From NCBI GenBank assembly GCA_028095005.1, contig CM051460.1, positions 156,669,461-156,733,460 on the forward strand: DNA of 64,000 bases. Direction: 5' to 3'. The position numbers and the translations under genes are program-made. Each line of letters opens with the position of its first letter. Position 1 is the stretch's first letter. Below the pieces are notes generated by a model, which searched no databases, was not told the origin of the DNA, and saw nothing but the letters and a program-made list of their open reading frames with translations. This document shows, in pieces, positions 1 to 11,738 of this stretch. The DNA is from Rhynchospora pubera (lineage: Eukaryota; Streptophyta; Magnoliopsida; Poales; Cyperaceae).

Positions 1-1201
1 GCCAATTGACACTTGCGAATCTTGTTTGATGGGAAAAATGACCAAAGCGCCTTTCCCCAAAAAAGGGATAAGGGCAAATGGATTGGTAGATCTCATACAT
101 ACCGATGTATGTGGACCTATGAGCATTTGTGCACGTGGAGGTTTCTCATACTTCGTCACGTTCACTGACGATTATAGTAGATACGGGTATATCTACTTGA
201 TGCGTCATAAATCTGAAACTTTTGACAAGTTCAAAGAGTTTAAGAGTGAAGTTGAGAACCAACTTGATCGAAAGATCAAGGCCTTACGATCCGATAGAGG
301 TGGTGAGTACTTGAGCCATGAATTTGGCGATTATCTAAAGGAGTGTGGAATCGTTCCACAACTCACTCCACCAGGAACACCACAATGGAATGGTGTGTCC
401 GAAAGGAGGAATCGAACTTTGCTAGACATGGTTCGATCGATGATGAGCCAAACTGATTTGCCTATGCCCTTTTGGGGTTATGCAATTGAAACCGCAGCTT
501 TTACTTTGAACCGTGTTCCATCAAAGTCCGTTGAGAAAACACCCTATGAGCTATGGTTTGGTTCGAAACCAAGCATGATGTTTCTCAAGATTTGGGGTTG
601 TGAAGCTTATGTGAAAAGGCTAGTGAGCGATAAGCTTGGACCCAAATCGGACAAATGTCATTTCGTAGGATACCCTAAGGAAACGAAGGGTTACTACTTC
701 TATAACCGTGTCGAGAACAAAATAGTTGTTGCACGACATGCGGAATTGTTGGAAAAGGAGTTTATCTCAAGAAGAAGTAGTGGGAGCAACGTGGTTATTG
801 AAGAAATTCAAGAACCACAACAACAAAACATACCTCAAGTAGGTAATGTGGTTGTTCCAAATATGGTGCCAAATGAGGTTGCACCGAACGAGATTGTAGT
901 CGAACCCATTCCTCAAGTTGTTGTGGAAGAAGAGGTTCAAGAACAAGCTCCCTCAAATGAATACTCAAACATATCGCGTGTCGATAGTGTTGAGGACGCA
1001 CCTATACTTGAAGTTCAAGAAAAAAGCCCACAAACCGTTGTGGAGCAAGTTCAAGAACCTCAAGCATCTACCCTACGAAGATCGGCAAGGCCAAGTCGTC
1101 CACCTATAAGATATTTAGGTTTGCACGACGTTCTCGTCATGGAGAACGATGAGCCTTTGACCATTGATGACATGAAAAGAAAACCAGACTCCAAGGAATG
1201 A
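1..1201 (+). pseudogene. Ty1/Copia pol, integrase part (5' end outside window, interrupted)
   Basis: Integrase region of a Copia polyprotein, which would join retrotransposon cDNA to host DNA. The frame is open from base 2, so the element continues to the left of the window. A C-x2-C pair at the very start is the end of the HHCC zinc-binding GAG-pre-integrase domain. Counting from position 26, the catalytic triad is visible as Asp27 (HTD), Asp90 (RSDRGGEY) and Glu126 (NGVSERR), with the family's D-35-E spacing. A Gln/Val/Pro-rich linker follows the integrase. The frame ends at an in-frame TGA at 1199-1201, where family members continue into reverse transcriptase, so this is a nonsense mutation and not the natural end. 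The copy is dead as an autonomous element. Confidence 0.93.
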
Positions 1202-2730
1202 CTTAAGGCCATGGAATCCGAAATGCAATCCATGTATGACAACAAGGTATGGACCTTGGTTGATCTTCCCAACGGAGTAAAACCCGTTGAGAACAAATGA
1301 ATCTTTAAAAGAAAGATCGACATGATGGCAACTTGACCATTTACAAAGCACGACTCGTAGCGAAAGGTTACAAACAAGTTCATGGTATTGACTATGAAGA
1401 AACCTTCTCGCCCGTCGTTATGTTCAAGTCAATTCGGATCATGTTAGCAATTGCCGCATTTTATGATTATGAAATATGGCAAATGGATGTCAAAACCGCC
1501 TTCCTAAATGGAAATTTGGAAGAGGATGTGTATATGACACAACCCGAGTGTTTTGTGGATCCAAAGAATGCTAACAAGGTATGCAAACTTCAAAGGTCTA
1601 TTTATGGATTGAAGCAAGCATTAAGGAGTTGGAACAAACGCTTTGATGAAGAAGTCAAGAAATTGAACTTCGTTCAAAGCGAAAAGGAACCTTGTGTTTA
1701 CAAGAGGATCAGTTGGAGCGTGGTTGTGTTTCTTGTTCTATATGTTGATGATATCCTCTTGATCGGGAATGATATCCCCGAGTTGAATGCAGTTAAGGAT
1801 TCATTGAAGAAGGTGTTCTCAATGAAAGATTTGGGCGAAGCCGCCTATATCCTAGGAATCAAGATCTATAGAGATAGATCGAGAAGGATGTTAGGCTTGA
1901 GCCAAGATGCATATATTGACAAAGTGTTGAACAAACACAACATGGCAAATTCCAAAAAGGGATTCTTGCCTATGTCACATGGCATTTTCTTGAGCAGGTC
2001 TCAAAGTCCGACCAATGATACAGATCGGGATTACATGAAGAAATTCCAGTATCCATCTGTGGTCGGATCGATTATGTATGCCATGCTATGCACTCGTCCC
2101 GATGTGGCACATCCGATTAGCGTGACTAGTCGATTCCAAGCCAATCCCGGCATGGCACATTGGACTGCAGTCAAGAATATCCTCAAATATCTCAAGAGAA
2201 CAAAGGATAGCATTCTCGTATATGGTGGAGACCAAGAGCTCGTTGTAAGTGGTTACACTGATGCTAGTTTCCAAACCGATCGAGATGACTCAAAATCACA
2301 GTCCGGCTTCGTATTTCTGCTCAACGGTGGTGCCGTGAGTTGGAAGAGTTCCAAACAAGATACTACGGCCGATTCCGTCACCGAAGCAGAATACTTAGCG
2401 ACTGGTGAAGCAGCGAAAGAAGGTGTATGGATCAAGCATTTCTTGACCGAGCTAGAGGTGGTTCCAAGCATCTCAGGTCCAATGGATATCTACTGCGACA
2501 ACACGGGAGCCATAGCTCAGTCCAAGGAGTCTAGGTCTCACCAAAAGACTAGGCACATTCTACGACGATTCCATCTCATCCGTCAGTTGATCAATGATGG
2601 GTGGGTCAAGGTCAAGAAGGTGGACGGTGCCGCGAACACAGCGGACCCTCTGACAAAGCCTTTATCTCGAGCCGCACATGAGTTGCATGTTGCATCCATG
2701 GGGATTAGGCGTATGCCTGAGTGGCTTTGA
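1202..2730 (+). pseudogene. Ty1/Copia pol, reverse transcriptase and RNase H part
   Basis: Continuation of the Copia polyprotein. Between 1202 and 1332 coding similarity continues but is broken by a second TGA at about 1298-1300 and by a one-base deletion near 1323-1325 that moves the frame. From 1333 to 2730 the frame is open for 465 codons. It contains the RT core (KARLVAKGY, QMDVKTAFLNG, YGLKQ, and the catalytic YVDD in the segment LYVDDILLIGN) and the RNase H domain (GYTDASFQ, TEAEYLA, YCDNTGAI, and the C-terminal ADPLTKPL). The natural stop is TGA at 2728-2730. About 115 bp of untranslated DNA separates it from the LTR. Both nonsense mutations are TGG to TGA changes, as expected from deamination of methylated cytosine on the opposite strand. 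Confidence 0.92.
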
Positions 2731-2834
2731 GTTGTATCTTTTATTACTAGGCTTTAGTATGAGACATGTATATTTTGGATATTACATTGAGTACTATGCA
2801 CTTGCTAGAAGTCACCATTGATTGACTCTAGGCC

Positions 2835-2845
2835 AAGTGGAAGAT
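2835..2845 (+). other. Polypurine tract of Copia element
   Basis: AAGTGGAAGAT lies immediately before the LTR start TGTTAG. Copia elements prime plus-strand DNA synthesis from a purine tract at this position. Confidence 0.75.
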
Positions 2846-4608
2846 TGTTAGAGATATGTCCTAGGAGCCAATCTTATTTAGGCCACTTCTATAGTTTATG
2901 TTATTGATGATTTCAGATCATTTGTTCTTTGATTTAATCGTTGACAGTTCATTCAGGTTGAGGATCTGAATTATAGATCACTGTTATTCATTTAGTAGTA
3001 AATGACAACGATAAATCTAAAAGTCCATAATCTTGATAATTAACAGAGAACATTAGTTATCAATAAGATTAGTATGCAGATTAAGTGATGATTAAGTTCT
3101 ATAAATCATAGGTTAAGAGTAACCAACTTAATTGCATATGTATATGTTATAGAACATAGTACAGGACTGGACCCCACGAAATAAATATATGGATTGTGTT
3201 ACGTGTCATTATTTATTTCGTTATGATTTTGGTTCTAAGTTTAAGATGATTATCTTTTCCACATGAGGATAGATGCTATAAATCATGTCTACCGCTGATT
3301 CCTGATAAAGGCTGCTATACGGACTTGATTTAAGTATTCTTGAATTGTGCGGGGAAAAGCTAATTATCAAGAAAACCGTATGTCCCTCATTAATTCACTT
3401 AGTGAGTGACGATATCTGTTTGGGCCCCTTGATGGAGATAGATTGTTTGCTAGCAACTGATACAATTATCTCTAGATCAAGAAACGTATAATCTGCAAGA
3501 ATGACACGCTCCTATCTTGGATTATACGATGATATCGTGTGACATAAGAATCAAAATAGAGAAACATAATTGTTCTCTTATGCAGGATTGAAATTTTTGT
3601 AGCTGTACACTATTTATGCGAATTGGGAATCATAACGTGTTGCTAGATACCGCTTATGATTATTGGAATTAAATAGCGATTTAATTCCATGTCCAACATA
3701 GCATAAATCCTCAAAGGGTCACACATAATAAGGTGTTTAACCACATGTGCATTAATTGTTTATTTGCAACAATTGGTTTTGCAAAATATGATAAGTTGAT
3801 TAATTAATCGTATACCGTTATGGACCGTTATGATTAATTAAGTCAAATAGATCATATCGAAATAATTAAATGCATCGACTAATTCCATATTAATTATTAA
3901 ATAGTTAATAATTAATAATAATCAACACATTTAATAAAATGAGCAAATTGGGCCTTAAATTAATTAGTTAATTTAATGCCAAATGGAAGGTGTAATAAAA
4001 TGGAAGACTATTGGGCTCAACTTGACTTGAGGCCCAACCCACATAGGAGGTAGGTAGGTGCGGCACCATAGGGGTATTTTGGTCCATCAAAATGTGGATG
4101 AGAGCTAGGGTATGAGGTCTATATAAAGGGGTGTTCTTTGGGAGCAAACCCTAGCCTCCACACACCTCTCTCTCTCCTTCTCTCTTTGGCCGCACCTCAC
4201 AACAAGGGAAGAAAAATTTCAGAATTTTTCATTCCCTTTCTCTCTTCCACACACCACCTAGCTCATGTGTTGAGCAAGTTTTTCCACTAAATTAATTGGA
4301 GAATTAACTTGAAGAGGGAAAGCTTTGGAATTAGGCACACTTCTCTCAATTACTAGCATAATTGATTAGAGAAGGTGGTTAATTCCTTAGTGGACTCGAG
4401 GCGCACGGCGTGGAGGTTCTTGGAGAGCACGCCACCGACACCAATCCGTTGGAACGAGCCTCTTGGTTGCGATACCAAGAGAGGTATACTTCCAACCCTT
4501 TTTCTCGTGTGTTTGAATAGCTTGTGTACTAGATCCTTTGTGTGTGATGTTCTTGGCTTAATTAACTTGTAATTAGCAAAATAACTGAAAATTACACACT
4601 TCCTAACA
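2846..4608 (+). repeat. 3' LTR of the Copia element (1763 bp)
   Basis: The LTR starts TGTTAGAGATATG just after the polypurine tract and ends in CTAACA. The terminal six bases TGTTAG/CTAACA are an exact inverted repeat. It is about 1.76 kb long and AT-rich, with no coding sequence; short ORFs inside it are chance. A TATA box lies at 4120-4127, followed by a CT-rich stretch. The partner 5' LTR is outside the window, so target-site duplication and age cannot be checked. The length and start sequence resemble Angela/Tork-type Copia LTRs, but that assignment is from memory and only tentative. Confidence 0.85.
4120..4127 (+). promoter_or_regulatory. TATA box in Copia LTR
   Basis: TATATAAA followed by AGGGG, about 480 bp before the LTR end. 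It is the only good TATA box in the LTR and lies ahead of a CT-rich leader, so it probably marks the U3/R transition. Confidence 0.55.
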
Positions 4609-5498
4609 GGTACAGCAACCGGACACCGAAGAACATGTTCAAGTGAAATCAATATCAATTGCATGATTGAGAATATAAAGAAAATATTACATTATTTTTT
4701 GGTCATCCTCCAATGTCTCATCGATGATGACAATTTGCTTCATGAATGCATAATGATTTTTGTGTCCGGCCGCCTAAAAAAGAAATGATTTTTGTGTTAT
4801 TTTTATTTGCTTCATAAACGATGTATAATGATTTTTGTGTTACTTGAAGGTGAACTTTCTTTGTCATGTATAATTTTAAATAAATTAGACTATAACTACT
4901 CTATCATACCATCTGCATGTATTGAATTAATTATAGTACGTGAACTATCACAAAATAAGAGTGATCGAGGCACATGGTTTAAAAAGTTCAATTAAAATGT
5001 AATTGTATTTTTAAATGATATTTATCTATATTTATTGCAATAGTTTACCAAGCTTTTTAAAGTTCAAATGCGCAAATCGAATAAGTTAGTCAAAATGTAA
5101 ACATCAATTAATTAAGAGAATATACTTTGTAGTAAATTTGTTTCGAACAATCTTGTCGCTATTCATGAGATGAGAAAAAAAATTAAGAAATTTTCAATTT
5201 ATCTTCAAACATATTTATAATAAAATGGAGCGATGTAATGAATGCTCGAGTCTCAACTGTACTTCTTCAATATAACTTAGTTGTTTAAAAAAAAAAAACT
5301 CATGCATAATACATGATTAACTTTACGAAGGCAGACGGAGTGGAGCATTCAACATATACGGTAAGATAAGAGTTAATCACTTGTTTAATAAAATTCGATA
5401 TATATATTTATATATATTTTTATAGTCATTGTCAAGTTTTTTTTTTTAAAAAAAATTGATACAAAGTAAAATTAATATCATTGATACTATTTTGTTTT
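4609..5498. other. Intergenic AT-rich DNA, nothing recognised
   Basis: No coding, RNA or repeat feature could be supported. Short ORFs here (such as 4792-4995) have no codon bias or recognisable motif. Confidence 0.5.
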
Positions 5499-5915
5499 AG
5501 AGTAAGGTTCCGGTGCCACACTTTTTTTGTGCCACAAATGCCACACTTTTCTTTTTTATTTTAAATGTCAAAAAATTAAAATATAATCGTTCAATCCAAA
5601 CTGTTGATCTTGTTCATTTTAACGACGGATGCGTTGTACTAAAATTTCATATTTTTTAAAGCTTATTTGATACTTGATCAAGATGTTGAAAAATGGACAT
5701 ATTAGAATGAATCTATTTTAGTTATTTTGATCCGTTCATTTTTCATCTTTTGATCAAGTATCAAATAAACTTCAAAAATTAAAAAAATTTATGACAATGC
5801 ATCCGTCATTAAAATGAACAAGATCAACGATTTGGATCGGACGATTATATTTAAAATAAAAAAGGAAGTGTGGCATTTGTGACACCAAAAAAGTGTGGCA
5901 CCAGAACCTTGTTCT
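5499..5915. mobile_element. Foldback (MITE-like) element, about 415 bp, palindromic throughout
   Basis: The left end AAGGTTCCGGTGCCACAC (from 5504) is mirrored by GTGTGGCACCAGAACCTT ending at 5910, with one mismatch. The pairing continues inwards through the GATCAAGTATCAAATAA blocks near 5670 and 5755, so almost the whole unit folds on itself. It has no coding capacity. The strict palindrome and lack of ORFs point to a non-autonomous DNA transposon. No clear target-site duplication could be read at the edges, so the superfamily is left open. Confidence 0.7.
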
Positions 5916-5987
5916 TTGTTTTAACATAATTAATTGTCATTTTTTTAGAACAATTAATAGTCATTTCAGTATCTAAGTTTGAACTAA

Positions 5988-6016
5988 CTAGAGGAATCCA
6001 TCGAGCTTCGCTCGAT
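5988..6016 (-). mobile_element. Helitron-like 3' terminus (minus strand)
   Basis: Read on the minus strand, a 7-bp stem with 3-nt loop (6000-6016, arms ATCGAGC/GCTCGAT) is followed after 8 bp by CTAG and then T. A hairpin just before CTRR, inserted ahead of T, is the diagnostic 3' end of Helitrons. The body would extend to the right. Its 5' end (TC after A) could not be fixed; a weak candidate lies near 6480. The element may be short, or may include the pseudogene at about 7324-8716. Confidence 0.5.
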
Positions 6017-6754
6017 ATGGAATTTTTTTTTTAATATTTTATTATCAATTGCTAGCAGCAAATAGACCTTTTCTCTATGGAAATACGGAGAATTTTTTCT
6101 AACATTTATTATCAATTGCCATCATCAAATAGACCTTCACTCTTGGAAACTCTATTCAAATTTTAATATCTAATTATTATTTGGGATGAAGAATGTCTAT
6201 TTATATATATTGACAATCTAATTATATAATTTATGACATGGGATACATATCCTTTGTTGTTGTAGCTTAATTTGCTAAAAGTAAAGAGTCAGGATAAGAT
6301 ATGAAATGTTCAACGGACAAATAGAAAGTCTTTTTTTTTTAATGGTTGAAATAAATGAAAATAAACTCCATTCATTAATGGAATCTGTCTACTCTAAGTT
6401 CTTTGAATTTTCTACCGATCATTTAAATATTAAAATACATAAAAGAGTTATTGGAGCATCTATCCTACCTATAAAAAGATAAAATGAAAAAAATGAAGTT
6501 ACACCGAAATGATAGATTCAACATGATAATTTACCAATAATTAATAAGAAAATAATCAATAATGGTGCACTTACTTAATATGGCCGAAAAAATATAATTA
6601 ATCAAGTGGTTCGTACAAAATAACTACTTTAACAAAGATTAGATTAAAAAATATTCACTTCATAGTTGTTAGACATAAGGAATTATAAATGAATAGGAAA
6701 AATATAATTAGAGATTGAAGAAATGTAAAAATAAAATGGACTTATACGGAAATC
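6017..6754. other. AT-rich DNA, possibly Helitron body
   Basis: No gene seen. It may be the interior of the Helitron whose 3' end lies at 5988, but nothing inside it proves this. Confidence 0.3.
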
Positions 6755-7015
6755 GATTACTGTCATCTGCAATTTTGCCATCCCTGTCATCGCTAAATAT
6801 AAAGTGAATATATACAACAAACAAAGTGAACACATACAAACAAATAAGTTCAATGAAAATAAGTTGAATATGCATGCAAATTTCTGAACAAGTGATGACA
6901 ACACTTATTTGTTTGTAAGTGTTCACTTAGATTGTCTATATATTCAACTTATTTGTTGTATATGTTCACTTTATATTTAGCGATGACTGAAATGGTATAT
7001 TTGCCGATCACACTT
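6755..7015. repeat. Imperfect palindrome (foldback), about 260 bp
   Basis: The stretch around 6797-6860 (GTCATCGCTAAATATAAAG) is repeated inverted around 6900-6985 (CTTTATATTTAGCGATGAC). Pairing extends outwards to about 6769 and 7005 with mismatches. Short hydrophobic ORFs on both strands here result from the palindrome and are not genes. Probably an old foldback MITE. Confidence 0.6.
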
Positions 7016-7323
7016 ATAATTCGTGGACTTATACAATTATACTATATATCTAATTTTTTTGTCCTATGTAAAGGCCCACAGGCCCATCGAGATATGTTGG
7101 TAAAAAGCTCTACAGACGAAAAAGTAAAAACCAAAAAGAAAATGAAAGAAAAAAACAAAGGGAAAATAAAAGGAAAATAGATTCTGGGAGATGTCGCTTC
7201 CTTCTCTTTTGTTCGTAAGAGGCAACTTCGATCAGCTTTCTCACCTGTCTCTGTTTTGTAGTCGAGTTTTATGTGAGCTATTAGTTCTGATTTGATTCCA
7301 TCACACATGACACACTGTACCCT

Positions 7324-8716
7324 AGTTGTAAGGAGGAAATGCCTCTACCTTATTCCACCTAGAATGAAAATTCAGAGTCAAGTCCACAAGTATTATCAGG
7401 AGTTAATTGTTTGTCACAGGGCGGTGATTTAATCCCTGAATCAAAGTTCCAAGAAAACTCAACAGAAAATTCAAATACTGGATTTTGCAATGTACAAAAT
7501 AGTCATTCATGTATTGTAGTAGCAGAGCTCAATGGCCAGTTTGAATTGGAGAAAAGCGAAGACAATTTCACACATAAATTGAGCTCATACTTTGATGGAC
7601 CCTTCTCTGATTGCAATGAAGAAAGTAGGCTACTGAGGGAAGGTAGGAGGTCCCATTTGAATTCTGAAGTTCCTTTGAGTCAATTTTAGGAAAAAAATGG
7701 TGGTTCAGAGTTAAAGATTAGTCAAAGTTTGATCACTGAATCAAGTTCTGAAAGCAATTTGGATTTAACTGGGCATGTTGGTGTTTTACCGGAAGAAATT
7801 AGTACCAGCTGGGAAATTGAAGTTGGAGATGAGCTTGAATGTGAAGAGGTAAGGTTTGTCTCAATCTGATTTTCATTTATTTGTGTTGTGACTCTGCACA
7901 TTCTTTTTTTGAGACGAGATGCATCTTTGACTCTTCTATGTTTGTTGTTTGTTGATTAGGTCTTGAAATGATCTGAAGATAAATTGGAGGTTCCTTGTGA
8001 AAAAGAGAATAAACGAAAAGAACCAAGACAGACAGCCCATAAGTGATTACTTCTGTTGCTGCTGGTGGAATTACTGTTGTGGGTGTTCTTCTTATTCTCC
8101 TTCAACAAAGGTACCTTTTCACTCAACAAGTTCCTTTCATATCAGATAACAATAGTGATTTCAGTAATGGCAACAATATTACCAATAACTGTACTAGGAC
8201 TTTATTGCTCTGCTCCAGGATACAAAAAAATGTGGGAAAGGGATGGAAGGGAAAGGAAATATTGTGGTTACTTGCTCCATTTGGTTTTATAATTGAATGG
8301 AATGGAAATACTTCACCTCTTTAATAAACCTCCAAATGAATAGATTTTGTCCCCCCAAAATTGGGATGTAAAAGTTTCCATTCCTCCAACCATGCCCTTC
8401 CATTCCATTCTGATTCCATTACAAAAATGTTGTGGAGTACAGCTATATGTGACCTAAAAATGTAAAATGCTGGTATCGTTACCAGAACTACACTGGGCAG
8501 TGTTTTTTTCCCCCTTTTTCTTTATAATGTGCTTTTTCTGCCTGACTGATGGTATAATTATTCAAACCATGCAGGAGGAGAAGCAATGAGAGAAATCATG
8601 TGATTTTGTTGCGATCTGAAATAGACAAAACAAAAGAGAAGGGAGAGACCGCCAAAAGAAATGTAGAGATAAAAAGGCCAAAAGCTGTATACCCAGGAGG
8701 GTGGCTAAAAGTTTAG
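7324..8716 (+). pseudogene. Three-exon gene remnant with one transmembrane segment, unrecognised
   Basis: Exon 1 runs from about 7371 to 7848. It is Ser/Glu/Asn-rich and acidic, ends at the good donor GAG|GTAAGG, and has in-frame TAG stops near 7365 and at 7687-7689. Exon 2 (7960-8110) follows an acceptor ending TTAG. It has a Lys/Glu/Arg-rich run and then a hydrophobic span (ITSVAAGGITVVGVLLILL), and ends at AAAG|GTACC; an early stop and a one-base frame change precede the span. Exon 3 (8575-8716) follows ATGCAG and reads in phase into a basic tail ending PGGWLKV and TAG. The layout is an acidic N-terminal region, one membrane span and a basic tail, as in a single-pass membrane protein. The family is not recognised. 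Several stops show that it is dead. Confidence 0.55.
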
Positions 8717-9226
8717 GTATAAGAATAAGCATAATTATCATAGTTTACAAGAGATCAAAAGAAAAGAATTGGCACTTCATTTATGTTTCCTTTTACAGAA
8801 ATCTTTGTATTTATACTTCTTCATCACCATGTAACCAACATTAGAACTTTTAAGGCGGTATACTTTTGTGCAATATTTCATTTTTCATTTATTTTTGTAG
8901 TAGTTTTAAAAATGATTAATTTGTCCGAGGCATCTGTTTACGGATTTAGGGGAATTATATGTAGGACTGCATGTTTAAAATTTCCATTGTAGCAGTTTAG
9001 TTGAGAATCATAACACTTATATTAGTTAATTGTCGTGTGGTGAAAATCTTGTTTTTAATCGTACTAAAAAAGTATTTAGCCTATTTGGTTGCGTCCAAAG
9101 AAGCCGGCTAGATGCAACATGTACCTTTTGTTTGTTAGATACAAAAATTGAAAATGAAAGTAACGACCATAATAAATAAAGCAACAACATAATTAGATGG
9201 TTGGATACACATTTGATTGGTGCTTT
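8717..9226. other. AT-rich DNA, nothing recognised
   Basis: No supported feature. The 69-codon ORF at 8783-8992 is hydrophobic by AT bias and has no motif. Confidence 0.4.
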
Positions 9227-9229
9227 ATA

Positions 9230-9387
9230 GGGTGCGTTTGGATCGTTGGAAGAAAGAAAAAAGAAGAAGGAAGAAGAAGAAAAAAAATTATAAACAATCC
9301 AAACTCTTCACAAAGTTACACACTTCCTAATACTTCTTCCCACTTCTTCCCTTCTTCCCTTCTTCCCACACCTATCCAAACAGAGCC
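9230..9387. mobile_element. MITE, GGGTGCGTTTGGAT family, copy 1 (158 bp)
   Basis: Left end GGGTGCGTTTGGATCG; right end CTATCCAAACAGAGCC, roughly its inverted repeat. It is flanked by ATA on both sides (9227-9229 and 9388-9390), a possible 3-bp duplication as in PIF/Harbinger-like elements. The interior is purine-rich (GAAGAAG) then pyrimidine-rich (CTTCTTCC). Related copies lie at 61338-61498 and, interrupted, at 13980-14454. Confidence 0.7.
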
Positions 9388-9559
9388 ATAAGTAGTATGA
9401 ATATGCGAGTTTTCTAAAAAAAACTTTTGATTGGTCTTCTATTAGTATGAATATACGAGTTTGAAACTTTTACATCCTTTTGATTAGCGCTTTTATAAGT
9501 AGTATGAATATACGAGTTTTCTATAAAAACAAATTTGTCACAAAATTCAGTCAATTGCT

Positions 9560-10260
9560 TAGCTTATAAAATAAAGAGAAAATTTAATTTATGCCACTAT
9601 CAAACTTGTCAATTTATAATATGCAATCTTTAGATGGTGAATTAGAAATATGCCACCTTAAAATTGTTAAAATTAGTTTTATGCCACTGACTCTTGTCAA
9701 ATTATATGTAAAAGTCAAATACAAAAACTATCCCATACAATCATACCATTTAATTTTGTGCTCTATGGCATTTGGAATTGGGTCTTCAAAAGCATGGGGT
9801 TTGAATATGTGCATGGCTTTTAGAGCAATAAACTAGGAGAAACTAGTGTGTAAAGTTCAATTTTTTTTATTGTAGATGAGAAACCAAAATCTTTAGTGGC
9901 ATAAATCAATCTTTTAAAGTTGATTTTTTAATTATTTTGTAGTGGTATAAAATTGATTTTTTATTGTAGATGAGAAACCAAAATTTTTAATGGCATAAAT
10001 CAATCTTGTAAACAAGTTGACTTTTTAATTATTTTATAGTGGTATAAAATTGATTTTTTCTATTTTGTAGTGGCATAAAATCAATGAGTTCATTTATGAT
10101 GGCACATGTCGAAATTTATATTTTACAGTGGCACATTCATAAGGGCATGATAATCATTTTAATTGATGGATGTCATAAAACAAATTTTTTTTATGGAATA
10201 AAAACAATTAGTTATTTAGTGATGACATAATAAAAATTTTAAATTTTCACAGCGATATAA
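9560..10260. repeat. AT-rich imperfect tandem repeats of about 90 bp
   Basis: The motif GTAGATGAGAAACCAAAAT followed by a GGCATAAATCAATCTT block occurs twice, near 9873-9960 and 9965-10058, with GTGGCATAAAA fragments before and after. No coding function. The stretch 9388-9560 also holds three near-copies of a TAGTATGAATATACGAG phrase. Confidence 0.5.
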
Positions 10261-10289
10261 ACAAAATCGCCACTAAATTAAAATTCATT

Positions 10290-10535
10290 AAGATTAAACT
10301 GAAATGCATAAAAGAAGTATGACAAATCACACATCTAGCATTTTAAATAATAGAAAATGTGTGATGTAGTGACAATTAAAGTCAATTTTAAAATAATTTT
10401 TTTCGAGTTTATGATGTGTGTAAAATGAAGTTGTTTACGAGCATCAAAACAACTTCATTGTTGTTTCAAAACTTTTTTTTTTTTGAAGATATTGGTGAAA
10501 ACTAAGTAGATCATAAAATCAATACGCGCCACTCC
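10290..10535. repeat. Dispersed repeat of unknown class, copy 1
   Basis: Shares the phrase CATCTAGCATTTTAAATAAT with 31290-31400, and the phrases AAGTCAATTTTAAAA, TTTTTCGAGTTTATGA and GAAAACTAAGTA with 51291-51470. Boundaries and class are unknown. It is probably an old transposon fragment. Confidence 0.5.
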
Positions 10536-10568
10536 TTCTTCATCGTCATTCTCCTCGCCTCTGCCGCT

Positions 10569-10871
10569 ATGACGTTAACATCATCGGCATCAATATCCAT
10601 CAAGCGGGATTCGTTTGCGCGATCTCATTACAAGGACTTACACCATACATCCCTTTCTAGTTGTGGCTTCGAAGATGGCTTCACTGACTCCATCAGTAAT
10701 TTGCTGCAAGCTCGAGGTGTGTGTGAGACCTCGTCAGAAAGGCATGTATCTTCGGATCGTTGTTTGATACAACCCGTTTTTTCTCATTGTTTCCACTATG
10801 TGTGGCCCATGACATCAATTTTGTGGCCCATGTGGTTCGAGGAGTCATGTAAAGGTATTTATCTTCCTTAG
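10569..10871 (+). CDS. Hypothetical ORF, 100 codons, weak
   Basis: An open frame from ATG in a patch with more GC than its surroundings. The product is Ser/Cys-containing with no recognised domain, membrane span or signal peptide. It could be an exon of a lost gene. There is no clear promoter and no neighbour that supports function. Confidence 0.15.
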   Translation: MTLTSSASISIKRDSFARSHYKDLHHTSLSSCGFEDGFTDSISNLLQARGVCETSSERHVSSDRCLIQPVFSHCFHYVWPMTSILWPMWFEESCKGIYLP

Positions 10872-11284
10872 TGTAATTTATGAGAGATAAAGTAAACAGA
10901 ATTCCTTGAAAATAAACTAGAAAATTAGTCTCTTGTACGTTTTTTAACCTAATTTAGTTGTCATACCTTTCTCCAGGCAAGTATTGTGAAAGCACAACGA
11001 TTGTGTGTAGAGTATTTACATACATTGTTCTATGTATTTTGTTATATGTAAATTAAAATTTGCCTCATTGTAGTTACAAGAATTCTTATAAAGGTTAATC
11101 AAGTGATCGGTAATATGAAGTGTTCAAGCAAGGATTAAGAGAATATGTGATAAAATGTTCAATAGTCAGATTTAGGGACTACGAGAGAATTTAATGACAG
11201 GATGGTAAAATGATTTTGAAACAATTGTTCTCTTTCTCACTTGTGTGTGATGTGTTGAGTAAGATCATTAGAGATCTTTTAAGG
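10872..11284. other. Intergenic DNA, nothing recognised
   Basis: AT-rich; no supported feature. Confidence 0.4.
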
Positions 11285-11738
11285 GCCTGATCGGAAGGGA
11301 TGGAATGAGGTGAGAATCGAAATCGGATTTTCATTTCTATCGAATTTTATGATCAGAAATGTCAAGAAAATAAGAAACTTCAGAATTGAAATCCCTGAGA
11401 TTTCATCAATTGAAACCCCTGAGAATTCCTGTCAGAATTGATGAAATTTCATGGGATTTTAGTTGGATTGAGAGTCGCTGGACCAAATTGCTCTTCATAA
11501 ACCCATCTACTCTTAAAATAAGAGTTTCTCATATCATGGGTAAGGACAAACCGGTAAAATGCAACAATCAAATCATTTCCTTCTATAAATATATAGTTTC
11601 TGATCATAAAATTTTGATTTCCGTTAATTCTTTCTATATTGATTCCAAGCACCGAATTTCAATTGAAAACTATTTGACATGAACTCTTTTCTAATGCAAT
11701 GAAATCAACTCCCATTATACCATCATTCCGATCAAGGC
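11285..11738. mobile_element. TIR element (MITE), about 454 bp
   Basis: The left end GCCTGATCGGAAGGGATGG is matched by the reverse complement of the right end, GCCTTGATCGGAATGATGG. Inside, GAATTGATGAAATTTCA-type phrases also pair inverted. It has no transposase; ORFs within are chance. No convincing target-site duplication was read. Confidence 0.6.

Noticed and set aside
795..1383. Minus-strand ORFs opposite the Copia integrase and linker
   Set aside because: They are shadows of the plus-strand polyprotein, with no motif of their own.
4353..4664. 103-codon minus-strand ORF in the Copia LTR
   Set aside because: It overlaps the LTR end and has no domain; LTRs of this kind are noncoding.
8217..8440. 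Possible small MITE in the pseudogene intron (GGAATGG/CCATTCC words)
   Set aside because: The pairing is patchy and no duplication or defined ends could be read.
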